Shown here: positions 35,478-45,480 of the stretch, one piece after another
Numbering within the stretch: position 1 is the first letter of the stretch
How the letters are laid out: each line of letters starts with the position of its first letter
NCBI GenBank assembly: GCA_963835855.1
Contig: CAWIHA010000035.1
Location: forward strand, 40,453 to 104,452
Direction: 5' to 3'
Length of the DNA: 64,000 nucleotides
Source: CAWIHA01 sp963835855
GTDB lineage: Bacteria > Acidobacteriota > Terriglobia > Bryobacterales > Bryobacteraceae
The notes under the pieces: model-generated
Told to the model about the DNA's origin: nothing
Database searches by the model: none
What the model saw: only the letters and a program-made list of their open reading frames with translations
Program-made: the position numbers and the translations under genes

Positions 35478-36014
35478 ATGCGTCCGGAAAATCAGGGCCG
35501 TATTCCCTCATTCGCCCTTCGTATGCTTGCCGGCGTTCAGACCGGGGTGTTGGGCGGGTTCGGGATGCTGGGCACGCTCGCGCTCGCTTCCACCCTAGAG
35601 CGGCATCCGGTCTGGACCGTACCGAATCTGCTCGGTTCTTTTTTTTATGGCCGGTCTGCCCTGCGGCGGAGCTTTGGACCGGCGGCGGTGGCCGGCTTGG
35701 CCTTGCATTTGTTGACTGCGGGAGTGATCGGCATCGTTTTCGGCATGCTGGTCGGCGAGCTGCGAAACCGGCTCCGTGTGTGGCTGCTCGGCATTCTCAC
35801 CGGCCTCATCTGGTACTATTTTTCCCAGGCCCTGCTGTGGAGAGAATTGGGCGCACTCTCGGCCTTGTACAGTTCGCCGAGATGGCTGCTGCTGGCTCAC
35901 TTGGTGTACGGGTTCTTTCTGGGATTGTATCCGAGCGGGTTGCGATCGCTGTCGAGGCATTTCCTCGAAGACGCCGCGCCACCCGGACCAGCCATCGCGC
36001 CGCAACCGCGCTGA
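35478..36014 (+). CDS. Hypothetical membrane protein
   Basis: A 178-residue protein with about five hydrophobic helices (around 15-40, 68-90, 95-118, 123-145). No motif is recognised. The C-terminal tail is proline-rich (APPGPAIAPQPR). TAGTAT stands 11 bases before the ATG and there is no clear Shine-Dalgarno sequence. Divergent from fabF; no clear link to the following bamA. Confidence 0.55.
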   Translation: MRPENQGRIPSFALRMLAGVQTGVLGGFGMLGTLALASTLERHPVWTVPNLLGSFFYGRSALRRSFGPAAVAGLALHLLTAGVIGIVFGMLVGELRNRLRVWLLGILTGLIWYYFSQALLWRELGALSALYSSPRWLLLAHLVYGFFLGLYPSGLRSLSRHFLEDAAPPGPAIAPQPR

Positions 36015-36097
36015 CCGCGCGGCAGACGCCTGTGGCGACCGGCTGCACGCCCTGGAGATCAGGGTACGGCCGTGCATCGTTTTTCTTGAGAGCTTGC

Positions 36098-36204
36098 TAG
36101 AATGAGAGGTTTGATTCAGCGTCACCAGTTAGACCGCTTGCTGAAACCGTGAAAGAAATCTGACGTCTGAGCAAAAGCACACAGTGGAGAGGAACTAGGT
36201 CTTC
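36098..36204 (+). promoter_or_regulatory. Promoter and leader of bamA-skp
   Basis: TAGAAT (36098-36103, in the form GCTAGAAT) is a good -10 candidate. A leader of about 95 bases follows, ending in GGAGAGGAAC, a ribosome-binding site before the ATG at 36205. No -35 match is evident. Confidence 0.4.
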
Positions 36205-39138
36205 ATGAGGTTGAACAGGCCCGGGCGCCTGTGGCTGCTCTTCGTTTGCGCCTGCTCGCTGAACGCCGGTCCGCAGGCCCAGCAATCGTCGCCACCACAG
36301 CAGGAGAAACAGCAGAACCCCTTTGAGACGGTTCCTCAGGCTCCGGCGCAGCCCAAGCCGGCGCCACAGCCGTCCGCTCCCCAACAGGCGAAGCCGCCGT
36401 CGGAGGCTCCGAAGGGGGCTCCGGCAATTCCGCCCCCAACGAGCCCCCAGGACATTATCGAGGCAATTGAGTTCCGCGGCTCGCGCCGCGTCCCGCAGGA
36501 TACGCTGCGCGCCATGATATCCACCAAGGTGGGCGACCGCTACGATCCTGAAGCTCTCCACCGCGACTTTATGGCGCTGTGGAACACCGGGCGCTTCGAC
36601 GATATCACACTCGAGACCGAGCAGGGCAAGGCCGGCGTGATCGTTCGTTTCGTGCTGGTCGAACGGCAGGTCATCCGCTCCATCAAGTACGAAGGCATTC
36701 ACTCGGTGAGCGTCTCGGAGATCCTCGACCGCTTCAAAGACAAGAAAGTAGGCCTTAGCGTCGAGTCGCAATACGACCAGGACAAGGTGCAACGCGCGGC
36801 CGTAGTCATAAGAGAGTTCCTGGCGGAACGGGGCCGCCAGTATGCCGAGGTCACGCCGGAGCTGCGCCAGATTCCGCCCGCTGCGCTCGAGGTGACGTTC
36901 CGCGTCAATGAGGGCCCGAAGGTCAAGGTCGGCCACATCGAGATTCGGGGAAACATGGTCTTTAGCAGCCGTGCAATTATCAGCGCGATGCACAACCTGC
37001 GCCCTTACGGCATCCCCCACTCAATTCTGTTCGAGAATCTATTCGCAAAAAGTTACGACGCGACGAAGCTCGAGGAAGATAAAGACCGCATCCGAAACTT
37101 TTATCAAGAGCACGGCTACTGGATGGCCCGGGCGCTCGATTCGACCGTCACGATGCGGAAGGTCGGCGGCGAAGGCTTTAGGATTCCGCTATTGCATCCC
37201 AACAAGCCGGGCATCCGGGCCGACATCGCGATCCCCGTCGAGGAAGGCCACCAGTACACGATCCGCAACTTCAATTACACCGGCGTGAAAGTGTTTCGCG
37301 TGCCGGAGAGCCTGACGCCAAGGTGGTTCCAGATGGCGCCGGGTGATGTGTTCTCGACTGCGAAGCTCCGCAAAGGCATCGACAAGATGCGCGAGACCTA
37401 CGGGATGTTCGGGTACATGGACTTTGTTCCCGATCCGGAGATCGCCGTTGTCCCGGGCAGCGATCAGGTCGATATTACGATGAATGTCGATGAAGGCAAG
37501 CAATTCTTCGTGCGCCGCATCGATTTCCAGGGCAACACGACCACCCGCGACAAGGTGATCCGCCGCGAATTGCTACTCGACGAGGGCGACCTGTTCAATA
37601 GCAAGATGTGGGAGTTCAGCATCGCCCGGCTCAATCAACTTGGCTACTTCGAGCAACTCAAGAAAGAAGATGCCGCGCAGATTACGCGCGACCCGAAGGA
37701 CAACGTCGTCGATATCACGCTGAAGGTCAAGGAGCGCGGCAAGAACTCGATCGGCCTGACGGGCGGCGTGTCCGGGATCGCCGGCAGCTTCATCGGGCTC
37801 AATTACTCGACCAACAACTTTCTCGGGCTTGGTGAGACGCTCTCGTTGGAAGCGCAGCTTGGCACCCGCCTCCGCAGCGTGTCTTTCGGGTTTACGGAGC
37901 CGTATTTTCTGAACATGCCCATGCAGGTGGGTTTCAGCGTCTTTCTACAGCGGTTCAGTTACGACCAGGGTCGCGAGGCATCGATCTTGACCGGCGAGAA
38001 CCTGATCCCATACTTTCAGTCGCTGGGCTCGAACAACTTGCTCAACTACATCACGAACTCGCATGGCTTTACGGTGTTCACGAGCTACCCGCTCAAGCGG
38101 AGCTTCTCCCGCGTGGGGCTGACCTACGGGTATAGTGTCTCGAAATACACACCGCTGACCACCGCCGCGACGACTTATCTTGACTTTCTCAACTACCAAG
38201 GTGTGGGCGGCCCGAACCAGTTCATCGGCGTCCGCACAAGCATGCTCACGCCATCTTACACTTACAACTCGGTCGATCACCCCATCACACCTAGCCACGG
38301 CAAGAGCTTCACCATTTCATCGGGCATCGCCGGCACCTACCTCGGTGGCAACGTCAACATGGTGACGCCGTCGCTCGAATTCAAGTATTTCCATCCGGCG
38401 CTGAAGAAGGGGCACGTCATCGGCTTCCGCCTACTGGGCTCATTCATCAGCGGCTATGGCGGCAGGTCCGCTCCGCCCTTCAACCGCTTCTACATTGGCG
38501 GCGAACAGGATGTCCGTGGTTTCGATATTTGGGGCATCAGCCCGATTGCATTTATTCCGAGTGCCGCGACCATCAACGTGCTCAACCCCGACGGCACGCA
38601 GCGCACGCAGCAAGTGCTCCAAAACGGCGTTTCGACATCCGTGCCGGTGACGCAGACGATTCCGATTTATCAGCTCGTTGCTCCGGGCGGCGACACGGAG
38701 GGCATCGGAAATTTCGAGTACCGCATCCCGATCGTTGGGCCGGTGACGCTGGCGGCATTTTTCGATGCCGGCGTTGATAAGATCCTGCGCCCCGATCAGC
38801 TCGCGCTGAGACCGGACCGCCTGAACGCGTTGAACAGCGAGTTCCCCCAGGCCAGTTTCGGCGGCAGGGCCATTCTCGTGCCGGGCACGCAGCAGATGCG
38901 GAGCTCCACGGGTTTGGAGTTCCAGATTCTGCTGCCAGTCGTCAACGCGCCGTTTCGCGTTTACTGGGCGTACAACCCGATGATTTTTCGCGGGACCGTC
39001 CAGACGCCGCTCGCGGCGGACCGCTCGATATTCCCGAATCAGGCGACGTTCGCAAGCGCGATCTCCCAATTTGGAGCGGCTCAGCCGCTCCTTGAGCCGA
39101 GGTCAACATTCCGGTTCACAGTTGGCAAGACATTTTGA
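36205..39138 (+). CDS. bamA: BamA, outer-membrane protein assembly factor
   Basis: A 977-residue Omp85 protein. A signal peptide is followed by a long Pro/Gln/Ala-rich linker (about 25-80). Five POTRA-type repeats come next (about 82-500; for example IIEAIEFRGSRRVPQDTL and FVRRIDFQGNTTTRDKV). The C-terminal barrel starts near SIGLTGGVSGIAGSF and has FYIGGEQDVRGF, the lid-lock region of Omp85 proteins. The chain ends in phenylalanine, the usual beta-signal. It inserts beta-barrel proteins into the outer membrane. The linker before POTRA1 is longer than in enterobacterial BamA. skp follows 100 bases downstream. Confidence 0.95.
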   Translation: MRLNRPGRLWLLFVCACSLNAGPQAQQSSPPQQEKQQNPFETVPQAPAQPKPAPQPSAPQQAKPPSEAPKGAPAIPPPTSPQDIIEAIEFRGSRRVPQDTLRAMISTKVGDRYDPEALHRDFMALWNTGRFDDITLETEQGKAGVIVRFVLVERQVIRSIKYEGIHSVSVSEILDRFKDKKVGLSVESQYDQDKVQRAAVVIREFLAERGRQYAEVTPELRQIPPAALEVTFRVNEGPKVKVGHIEIRGNMVFSSRAIISAMHNLRPYGIPHSILFENLFAKSYDATKLEEDKDRIRNFYQEHGYWMARALDSTVTMRKVGGEGFRIPLLHPNKPGIRADIAIPVEEGHQYTIRNFNYTGVKVFRVPESLTPRWFQMAPGDVFSTAKLRKGIDKMRETYGMFGYMDFVPDPEIAVVPGSDQVDITMNVDEGKQFFVRRIDFQGNTTTRDKVIRRELLLDEGDLFNSKMWEFSIARLNQLGYFEQLKKEDAAQITRDPKDNVVDITLKVKERGKNSIGLTGGVSGIAGSFIGLNYSTNNFLGLGETLSLEAQLGTRLRSVSFGFTEPYFLNMPMQVGFSVFLQRFSYDQGREASILTGENLIPYFQSLGSNNLLNYITNSHGFTVFTSYPLKRSFSRVGLTYGYSVSKYTPLTTAATTYLDFLNYQGVGGPNQFIGVRTSMLTPSYTYNSVDHPITPSHGKSFTISSGIAGTYLGGNVNMVTPSLEFKYFHPALKKGHVIGFRLLGSFISGYGGRSAPPFNRFYIGGEQDVRGFDIWGISPIAFIPSAATINVLNPDGTQRTQQVLQNGVSTSVPVTQTIPIYQLVAPGGDTEGIGNFEYRIPIVGPVTLAAFFDAGVDKILRPDQLALRPDRLNALNSEFPQASFGGRAILVPGTQQMRSSTGLEFQILLPVVNAPFRVYWAYNPMIFRGTVQTPLAADRSIFPNQATFASAISQFGAAQPLLEPRSTFRFTVGKTF

Positions 39139-39238
39139 GCGCCCCGAGTCGCAGTGTGCGAGCGGCCGCTTCGATGCGGCTGGCGCAGCCGAGCGGGGCC
39201 GCTGTGTTATTATCAGGAACTCAAAAGGAGCTTATCCC

Positions 39239-39868
39239 GTGAAAAAACGCGTGTTTTGGGCGCCTTTGCTGGCGCTTGGTTTCGGCATTCTGGCGCATGC
39301 ACAGACCGGCATTCCATCCAAGGTCGGCATCATCCATATCCAGAACGCCATCATTCAAACGAAGGATGGGCAAAAAGCCGCTTCCGAGATGGAGGCGAAG
39401 TTTGCCCCTAAGCGGCAGGAGTTCGACAAGAGGCAGGGCGAACTGGCGCAATTGGAATCGCAATACCGCCAGGGTGTCAACATGATGAGCGAGGACGCCA
39501 AGCAGAAGCTCGCGCGCGAAATCGATCAGAAGCGCAAGGCTCTGCAACGCGACACGGACGACGCCCAGGCTGATCTCGAGCAGGACCAGAACCGCGTGTT
39601 GCAGGAGCTAGGGCAGAAGATGATGGGAGTCATCATCAAGTACGCCAAGGAAAACGGGTTCGCGCTGATTCTGGATGTCAGCTCACCGCAGACCCCGGTC
39701 GTGTATTTCGCGAACGGGATCGACATCACGAGCGACATCATCGGGCTCTATGATAAGGCCAACCCAGCCAGCGCTCCTGCTGCAACGTCCAAACCGGCAT
39801 CGTTGGCGCCCGCCACATCGGCCCCGCCGCCGAAACCGGCGGCGCCGTCCGCGCCTGCAAGGCCCTGA
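39239..39868 (+). CDS. skp: Skp/OmpH-like periplasmic chaperone
   Basis: A 209-residue secreted protein. The signal peptide (KKRVFWAPLLALGFGILAHA) precedes the OmpH start VGIIHIQNAI. The centre (about residues 40-125) is a long charged coiled coil, as in the tentacles of the Skp trimer, and the tail is Pro/Ala-rich. Skp carries unfolded outer-membrane proteins to BamA. GTG 39239 is preceded by AAGGAG at ideal spacing and is preferred over an upstream frame reaching back into bamA. Order bamA-skp is conserved in many diderms. Confidence 0.88.
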   Translation: MKKRVFWAPLLALGFGILAHAQTGIPSKVGIIHIQNAIIQTKDGQKAASEMEAKFAPKRQEFDKRQGELAQLESQYRQGVNMMSEDAKQKLAREIDQKRKALQRDTDDAQADLEQDQNRVLQELGQKMMGVIIKYAKENGFALILDVSSPQTPVVYFANGIDITSDIIGLYDKANPASAPAATSKPASLAPATSAPPPKPAAPSAPARP

Positions 39869-39949
39869 ATCCGGTAACCCTTTTTGCTCATGGGCTCGGA
39901 CACGGCGCTGCCGGCGTCCACGCCTCCGCCCGCATTGCCCGCGCGGGCC

Positions 39950-40483
39950 TCAGGCTCGCCCCGAACGCCCGTATCGCTGCCAGGAAAGAAAGCCAATCAA
40001 CGTCTTCGCGTCGGTGATCTTGCCGGATTGAATCCAGCGGTCGAGTTCCCTGGGGGTGAACCAGCGGCACTCGATCCGCTCGTCTTCCATCGGCTTAGCC
40101 TCGCCCGCGGCGAGTTCGGTGGCCAGGAAGACCGTCATTTTCTCCGAGACGTAGCCAGGACTGGGATAAAACGTCGCGAGCCGCTCCCAGCGCCGCGCGC
40201 AATAGCCGGTTTCTTCCCCCAGCTCGCGCTTTGCCGCGGCAAGCGGGGTTTCGCCCGGATCGACGCGGCCCGCGGGCAATTCCCACAGCGAACGCCCCGC
40301 CGCAAGACGATACTGGCGCACCAGCAGCACACGGCCCTTTTCATCGACAGGCATCATCACCGCCGAGCCGCCGTGGCGCACGATGGCGCGCCGGATCTCG
40401 AGACCGCCCGGCTCGATCGCATGGTCCTCAGTGACGGTGAAAATGGAGCAACGATACCGCTCGCGCGAGGCGATCACCTTCAT
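39950..40483 (-). CDS. NUDIX hydrolase, ADP-ribose pyrophosphatase-like
   Basis: A 177-residue NUDIX protein. The complete box spans residues 72-94: G-x5-E-x7-REL-x-EE-x-G-Y, with P and G positions typical of ADP-ribose pyrophosphatases (PAGRVDPGE, later PSPGYVSE). The enzyme hydrolyses ADP-ribose or related nucleoside diphosphates. Its ATG overlaps the stop of the upstream M16 gene (TAATG), so it is the last gene of the M16 operon. Confidence 0.88.
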   Translation of the reverse strand: MKVIASRERYRCSIFTVTEDHAIEPGGLEIRRAIVRHGGSAVMMPVDEKGRVLLVRQYRLAAGRSLWELPAGRVDPGETPLAAAKRELGEETGYCARRWERLATFYPSPGYVSEKMTVFLATELAAGEAKPMEDERIECRWFTPRELDRWIQSGKITDAKTLIGFLSWQRYGRSGRA

Positions 40484-41910
40484 TACTCCACCGTCTCCAC
40501 CACGACCTTCCCGAATGTTTCGAGCTGCTTGGCGATCTTTGCGCTGTCGCCCACCACCACCATCGAGGCGCGCTCCGGACTGACGTACTTCGCCGCGGCC
40601 CGGCGGATCTGGTCCGCGCTGACAGCACGCACGCGGGCCGTGTACTTTTCGAGATACTCGAGCGGCAGGCCCAGTAGCTTAACCGCGATCAACTGGCTTG
40701 CCAGGCCATCCTGGGTCTCCAGGCGGATGACGAACACTCCGCTTAAGTAGTTTTTCGCGTTCGCCAGCTCATCCGGCGTGACGGGTTGCGCGCTGATCTC
40801 TTTCATTTCCGCGAGCAATCCCTCAATGGCAGGCTCGAGCACCTCGTTGCGTACCTGGGTGACGACGGCGAATGTACCGGCGTCCTTGAGCGGCTGCGCC
40901 ATCGAGTGCACGTCGTATGCGAATCCTTTCTTTTCGCGAATCGTTGTGAAGATCCGCGAGCTCGCTCCGCCGCCGAGAATCGTATTCCCCACAAGCAGCG
41001 GGAAGTAGTCCGGATCCGTGCGCCTGACCGCCAGCCGGCCAATGCGTATATCAGCTTGCACGGAACCGGGCCGGTCCACTAGCACGATCGTTCGTTGGGG
41101 CTCAGGGAATTGTGCCGCGGGCGCCGCTGGCGGTTGCTTCTGCTGCCAATCCCCGAACCGCGCCTGGATCATCTCCATCATTTGCCTCTCCGGAGGCAGC
41201 GCACCGAGCAACACCAGCACCGCATTGTTCGGAACCAGGTAGCGGCCGCGGAAATCCATCAGAGTGTTACGGCTGAGCCGATCTATCGATTCCGGCGTCG
41301 GGTTCTGGCGCGAGTACGGGTGCGGCCTGAAGAGGATCTCAGTAAACTTCTCGCTGGCGAGGAACCCGGCATCGGACCGCTCGGCTGCGAGCTCCTGTTT
41401 GCGGTTCTGCTTGCGCAGCGCCACTTCGTCGTCCGGGAAACTCGCATTTCGCGCCACGTCCGCCATCAATTCCAGCAGCACCGGCAAGTTCTCCGACAGT
41501 GAATTACCCGCGAGTACCAGCGAGTCTGCCGAGGCATCGGCGTGCAGCGACCCGCCGATGGCCGCGGTCTCTTCGGCGATCTGGCGGGCAGTGCGATGAA
41601 TGGTTCCTTCCGTCAGCAGCGCACCGGCCGTCTCCGAAAGGCCTGCCAGGTCCTTGGGGTCGTACTTCGAGCCAGCCTGGAAGCCCAGGCGCGCCGTCAC
41701 GATCGGAAAGCGCCCGTCTTCGACGAGCAACACGGCCAGGCCGTTCGGCAGCTTCGTTTCGAACACCGGCGGCAGCTTGTACGGCGGCAGTTCGGGAGTT
41801 TGCGGGGGCTTCGTGCGGTCCATGGTTTGAGCTTGAATGTTCATTGTCAAGATGAATGCAGCTAAGATGCAGGTCCGAGCGCTGTTTCTGCTACTCATTC
41901 GGTGCGCCAT
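40483..41910 (-). CDS. M16 peptidase-like protein lacking the zinc motif
   Basis: About 475 residues with the pitrilysin fold (FETKLPNGLAVLLVEDGRFPIV at the start of the domain, FRGRYLVPNNAVLVLLG, KKGFAYDVHSM). Where active members have HxxEH it reads GLSETAGALLTEG, so zinc binding is lost. A hydrophobic N-terminus suggests export. Such proteins pair with an active M16 subunit, here the preceding gene, to form a heterodimeric peptidase like mitochondrial MPP. The start may be ATG 41910 or ATG 41898; both overlap the upstream stop. Confidence 0.85.
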   Translation of the reverse strand: MAHRMSSRNSARTCILAAFILTMNIQAQTMDRTKPPQTPELPPYKLPPVFETKLPNGLAVLLVEDGRFPIVTARLGFQAGSKYDPKDLAGLSETAGALLTEGTIHRTARQIAEETAAIGGSLHADASADSLVLAGNSLSENLPVLLELMADVARNASFPDDEVALRKQNRKQELAAERSDAGFLASEKFTEILFRPHPYSRQNPTPESIDRLSRNTLMDFRGRYLVPNNAVLVLLGALPPERQMMEMIQARFGDWQQKQPPAAPAAQFPEPQRTIVLVDRPGSVQADIRIGRLAVRRTDPDYFPLLVGNTILGGGASSRIFTTIREKKGFAYDVHSMAQPLKDAGTFAVVTQVRNEVLEPAIEGLLAEMKEISAQPVTPDELANAKNYLSGVFVIRLETQDGLASQLIAVKLLGLPLEYLEKYTARVRAVSADQIRRAAAKYVSPERASMVVVGDSAKIAKQLETFGKVVVETVE

Positions 41911-43271
41911 CCTTACCGTTTTTCACCGGCGGCGCCGGCACAATATCAAGCACCGTTTGTTTCTGGGGTACGAGATACTTTTTGGCGGCTGCCTGCATCT
42001 GTCCGGGCGTCACAGCGAGGAATTCGCCGAGTTCCGTGTTGATGTATTTCGGGTTGCCGTCCAGCAACTCGTAACGGCCGAGCAGCGCCGCGCGCGAGCG
42101 TGAGCTCTGTAACTCCCGGATGCGCGTCGAGCGCAGATAGGCGCGCACGCGATTCAGTTCTTCGTCCGCAATACCGTCCTGCTGGATCTTTGCAATCTCG
42201 TCATCGACCTGTCGAACGATCTGCTGGCCGGTGAACGCCGGGTTATAGAGCAGGTAGATTCCGTAGATTCCGGGATCTTTGTAATCGCTTGGGCCGGCAA
42301 ATGGCCAGCCCAGATTCGCCTCGTACTGAATGACGGATTTCTTCCCCTTGACCAGGTTCTGCTGGAACCGCGAGCTGTCGCCGCCCGTCAGCAGCAGATC
42401 GAGCATGACCAGCGCGTTGTAGTCAGGCGACCGCCGCACCGGCCCCGGATAGCCAATGACCACTGCAGGCACATTGGCGAGTGCGTCGTGGTAAACCTCT
42501 GAGCGGGGTCCGGTCTGCAGGGGCTCGCTCAGATCGGGCGTTTTCGGCTGCTCCTGGGCCGGGATATCCCCGAAATAGGTTTCGACGAGCTTCTTCGCCT
42601 CGGGAATATCCATGTCTCCGCAAAGGACCAGCACGGCGTTGTTCGGCGCGTAATGTGTCTTGAAGAACTTCGCCACGTCCTGGACCGTGGCGGCGTTCAG
42701 GTCCTCAAATGAGCCGATCAGCGAATGCGAATTCTGCCAGTTCCGGAAGGAGAGCCTCCGGCCAGCGGTCCACGATGGCCGTCGCGTAAGGCTGGTTGTC
42801 GAAAGAGAGCCGGCGCTCCTCCTTGACGGCTTCTCTTTGATTGTCCAGGTGGTCTTTGTCGATCGCGAGCGCCCGCATACGGTCCGACTCGAGCCACAGC
42901 CCAATCGGCAGCTTGTTCGACGGCAGCACCTCGTAATAGTCCGTATAATCCGGGTGGGTTGAGCCGTTCAGCGATCCGCCATTCGATTCGACCAGCTTAA
43001 AATGCATGCCCTTCGGCGCGTTCTCGGAGCCCTGAAACATCATGTGCTCGAACAGGTGCGCGAAGCCGGTGCGCCCACGCTCCTCGGCACGCGCGCCTAC
43101 ACCATAAACGATATATACGGTGACGACGGGCACCGAGGTGTCCCCCGATAAGATCACCCGCATGCCGTTCTTCAACTTGTATCGCTCGATGGGGATGTGG
43201 AGCTGGACAGCCTCGGCGATCACGGCACCGGCGCAAAAAGCGAGCATCGAAAGTAAGATCAAAAGTCTCAT
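41891..43271 (-). CDS. M16 zinc peptidase, active subunit (frameshifted)
   Basis: Read across one shift this encodes about 459 residues. A signal peptide (MRLLILLSMLAFCAGAVIA) is followed by the zinc site H72-L-F-E75-H76 in GFAHLFEHMMF and the downstream EERRLSFDNQPY. The frame changes near 42755 after DRWPE. Removing one G from a GGAGG run on the coding strand restores LSFRNWQNSHSLIGSFEDL, the conserved GS-EDLNAA region, and THYAPNNAVLVLCGD follows. It probably acts in the periplasm with the zinc-less partner downstream. The shift is most simply a sequence error. Confidence 0.85.
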
Positions 43272-43316
43272 AGCTGGATCTGTTTCTCGGGTCCGGTATC
43301 GCGTTGTGTCCACGCG

Positions 43317-45059
43317 CTACGAGCCCTTAACTGGCCTGCGGACGATGGACTCGGCGAACTTTCTTAATGGTAGCGTATTCACCACGTCGGCTGGCTCCAG
43401 CCATCCACGCCGCGCCATCATGACTCCATAGCGCATGTTCAGCAGATGCTGGGGGTGGTGCGCATCGGTTGAGATCGCGAACTTCACGCCGCGAGATTTC
43501 GCCGCCCGCAACAGCGTGTCGTGTAAGTCGAGCCGCTCCGGGCTGGCGTTGATCTCCATCAGCACTCCGCGGCGCGCAGCCTCCGCCGCCACCCGCTCGA
43601 AATCGAACGGGAACGGCTCGCGAACGAGCAACAGCCGCCCAGTCGGGTGGCCGAGAATCCGAAGATACGGACACTCGAGCGCGCGCAGCAGGCGGCCGGT
43701 CATCTCGGCGGCTTCGAGGTTCATGTAGCTGTGCACGCTCCCGATCACCAGGTCCAACTCGGCCAGCGCGTCGTCTGCTAAATCCATGCTGCCGTCGCGC
43801 CGGATGTCGCATTCGATGCCGGAGAATACATGGATGCCAAGGCCGTTCCGGTTGATCTCGCGCACCTGTCGCGCAAACGCGGCCACACGGGCCTCATCGA
43901 GGCCATTCGCCATCGCCAGGGCTTTTGAGTGATCCGTGATCGCGATGTACTCGTACCCCTGCGCCTTGGCCGCCGAGGCCATCTCCTCGAGCGTCGCGCG
44001 GCCGTCGCTTTCCAGCGTGTGCATGTGGAGATCGCCGCGGATGCCGGATCGCTCGATGAGCCGCGGCAACCGGCCGTTCGCGGCGCAGTCGATCTCGCCC
44101 TGGTTCTCCCTGAGCTCCGGCGGAATCCAGGCCAGCCCGAGCTTGCCGTAAATCTCTTCCTCGGTCTTGCCCGCCGCCTTGGCGTTGTCTTGGAGCCGGA
44201 ACAGCCCATATTCGCTGAGCGTGTAGCCCATCTTTAAGCAGCGGGAACGCAGAGCGATGTTATGGTCCTTGCTGCCGGTGAAGTACAGCAGCGCGGCGCC
44301 GTAAGTCTCCTTGGGCAGCGCCCGCACGTCCACCTGGATCGCTTGCAGCCCGAATTTCGCGCTGGCTTTGTTTGGCCCTTGGCCCAGCACCTCGCTCACT
44401 CTGGGATGCTTTACGAATCGCTCAATGGCTGCGGCCGCATCCGGCCCGGTCACGAGCAAATCGAGGTCGCCGACCGTTTCCTTCCCGCGCCGCAGGCTTC
44501 CCGCACGCGTCACCTGTTGGACTCCGGGAGTTTCCATCAGGAACCCAGACAGCTCGTCCGCCACCGCATCGGCGAAATTCAGCAGGAAACGCCCAGCCCG
44601 CTGGCGGTAATCGTGGATCGAACGGAGGACCTTCTCTTCGAGTTTGGCGCCCAAACGCGGAAGCAGGCGCAGCTTCTGCTCCTGGCAGAGCCGCTCAAGA
44701 TCGTCGATCGTGCTGACGCGGTAGTGTTCCCAGATGAGCGCGATCGTTTTCGGCCCCAGACCCTGAATTTTGAGCAGCTCGAGCGCGGTGGGCGGGTACT
44801 TCGTCAGGAGCTGATCGCGCCGTTCGAACGAGCCGCGAGCAACGATTTCCTGCAATGCGGAAGCAATGCTCTTGCCGATGCCGCGAATGTCGGTGATCTT
44901 GCGTGAAGCGTCGGCTAAGATATCGGCGACTCTCTCGGGGTAACTTTCGATCACCGCGGCCGCATTGCGGTAACTGCGGATGCGAAAGGGGTCCTCGGCC
45001 GCTATTTCCATGAGATCGGCGGTTTCGACCAGCAGGTGCGCGATCTCCCGGTTCTCCAT
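43317..45059 (-). CDS. polX: PolX-family DNA polymerase with PHP exonuclease domain
   Basis: A 580-residue bacterial PolX. Helix-hairpin-helix segments come first (DIRGIGKSIASAL, KIQGLGPKTIALIW). The X-family nucleotidyltransferase has GSLRRGKETVGDLDLLV with metal aspartates D198 and D200 and a third in IQVDVRA. The C-terminal PHP phosphoesterase has GDLHMHT near residue 341, AITDHS and STDAHH. It fills short gaps in base-excision repair, and the PHP domain gives 3'-5' exonuclease activity. AGGAGA stands before the ATG. Confidence 0.92.
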   Translation of the reverse strand: MENREIAHLLVETADLMEIAAEDPFRIRSYRNAAAVIESYPERVADILADASRKITDIRGIGKSIASALQEIVARGSFERRDQLLTKYPPTALELLKIQGLGPKTIALIWEHYRVSTIDDLERLCQEQKLRLLPRLGAKLEEKVLRSIHDYRQRAGRFLLNFADAVADELSGFLMETPGVQQVTRAGSLRRGKETVGDLDLLVTGPDAAAAIERFVKHPRVSEVLGQGPNKASAKFGLQAIQVDVRALPKETYGAALLYFTGSKDHNIALRSRCLKMGYTLSEYGLFRLQDNAKAAGKTEEEIYGKLGLAWIPPELRENQGEIDCAANGRLPRLIERSGIRGDLHMHTLESDGRATLEEMASAAKAQGYEYIAITDHSKALAMANGLDEARVAAFARQVREINRNGLGIHVFSGIECDIRRDGSMDLADDALAELDLVIGSVHSYMNLEAAEMTGRLLRALECPYLRILGHPTGRLLLVREPFPFDFERVAAEAARRGVLMEINASPERLDLHDTLLRAAKSRGVKFAISTDAHHPQHLLNMRYGVMMARRGWLEPADVVNTLPLRKFAESIVRRPVKGS

Positions 45060-45195
45060 GTCTCCTATTTTCGCGCTCAGCGTGCGCCGCTGCCCGGCGA
45101 CCGGCTGCTATCTCGATCGCTGTTAGCCGCTCCTGACACATGGCAGAGAGCCGCCTCCCATCTTTTCTTTCCGGCGATTCAGGTATTGGAGGGGC

Positions 45196-45223
45196 TTGAC
45201 AAGCGAGGCGCCTCGAATAAAAT
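45196..45223 (+). promoter_or_regulatory. Sigma70-type promoter with consensus -35
   Basis: TTGACA at 45196-45201 and TAAAAT at 45218-45223, separated by 16 bases, form the best -35/-10 pair I saw in the window. It faces the small zinc-binding gene at 45244. The spacer contains the palindrome GAGGCGCCTC, which could be an operator. Confidence 0.65.
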
Positions 45224-45243
45224 AGGAAGTAACTTCGTCTCTT

Positions 45244-45393
45244 ATGGAACCCCTCTGTAAGCACTCACGGACCGAAGTGATTGCTCGGCGTGATAGCGTC
45301 GATTATGTGGAGTGCCTGGATTGCCATCAGATCTTCGAGGCCGAGGACCTTGAATCCGTCCCGGTCTACGACGATGAGGGCCAGACCGCCTAG
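45244..45393 (+). CDS. Small zinc-ribbon-like protein
   Basis: A 49-residue frame with good coding character: MEPLCKHSRTE, then YVECLDCHQIFEAEDLE. The candidate metal site is C5, H7, C24 and C27. The tail is strongly acidic. A consensus promoter ends 20 bases upstream and GGAAG precedes the ATG. Such mini-ribbons are common and of unknown function; it may bind a protein or nucleic acid. Confidence 0.55.
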   Translation: MEPLCKHSRTEVIARRDSVDYVECLDCHQIFEAEDLESVPVYDDEGQTA

Positions 45394-45429
45394 CCAGCTT
45401 TCGCCCGTTCCGTGCCCCTGTCGTGCCCC

Positions 45430-45458
45430 TTGCAATAAGCTCAGGTATCTGCTAGAAG
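45430..45458 (+). promoter_or_regulatory. Probable promoter of the TPR gene
   Basis: TTGCAA (45430-45435) and TAGAAG (45453-45458) are separated by 17 bases and end 22 bases before the ATG at 45481. Each hexamer differs from consensus at two positions. Confidence 0.4.
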
Positions 45459-45480
45459 TCTACTTGCTTGGCTGATACGC

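Noticed and set aside
39869..39949. Coding remnant between skp and the NUDIX gene
   Set aside because: Low-complexity Ala/Pro/Gly translation in several frames; no homology to either neighbour end.
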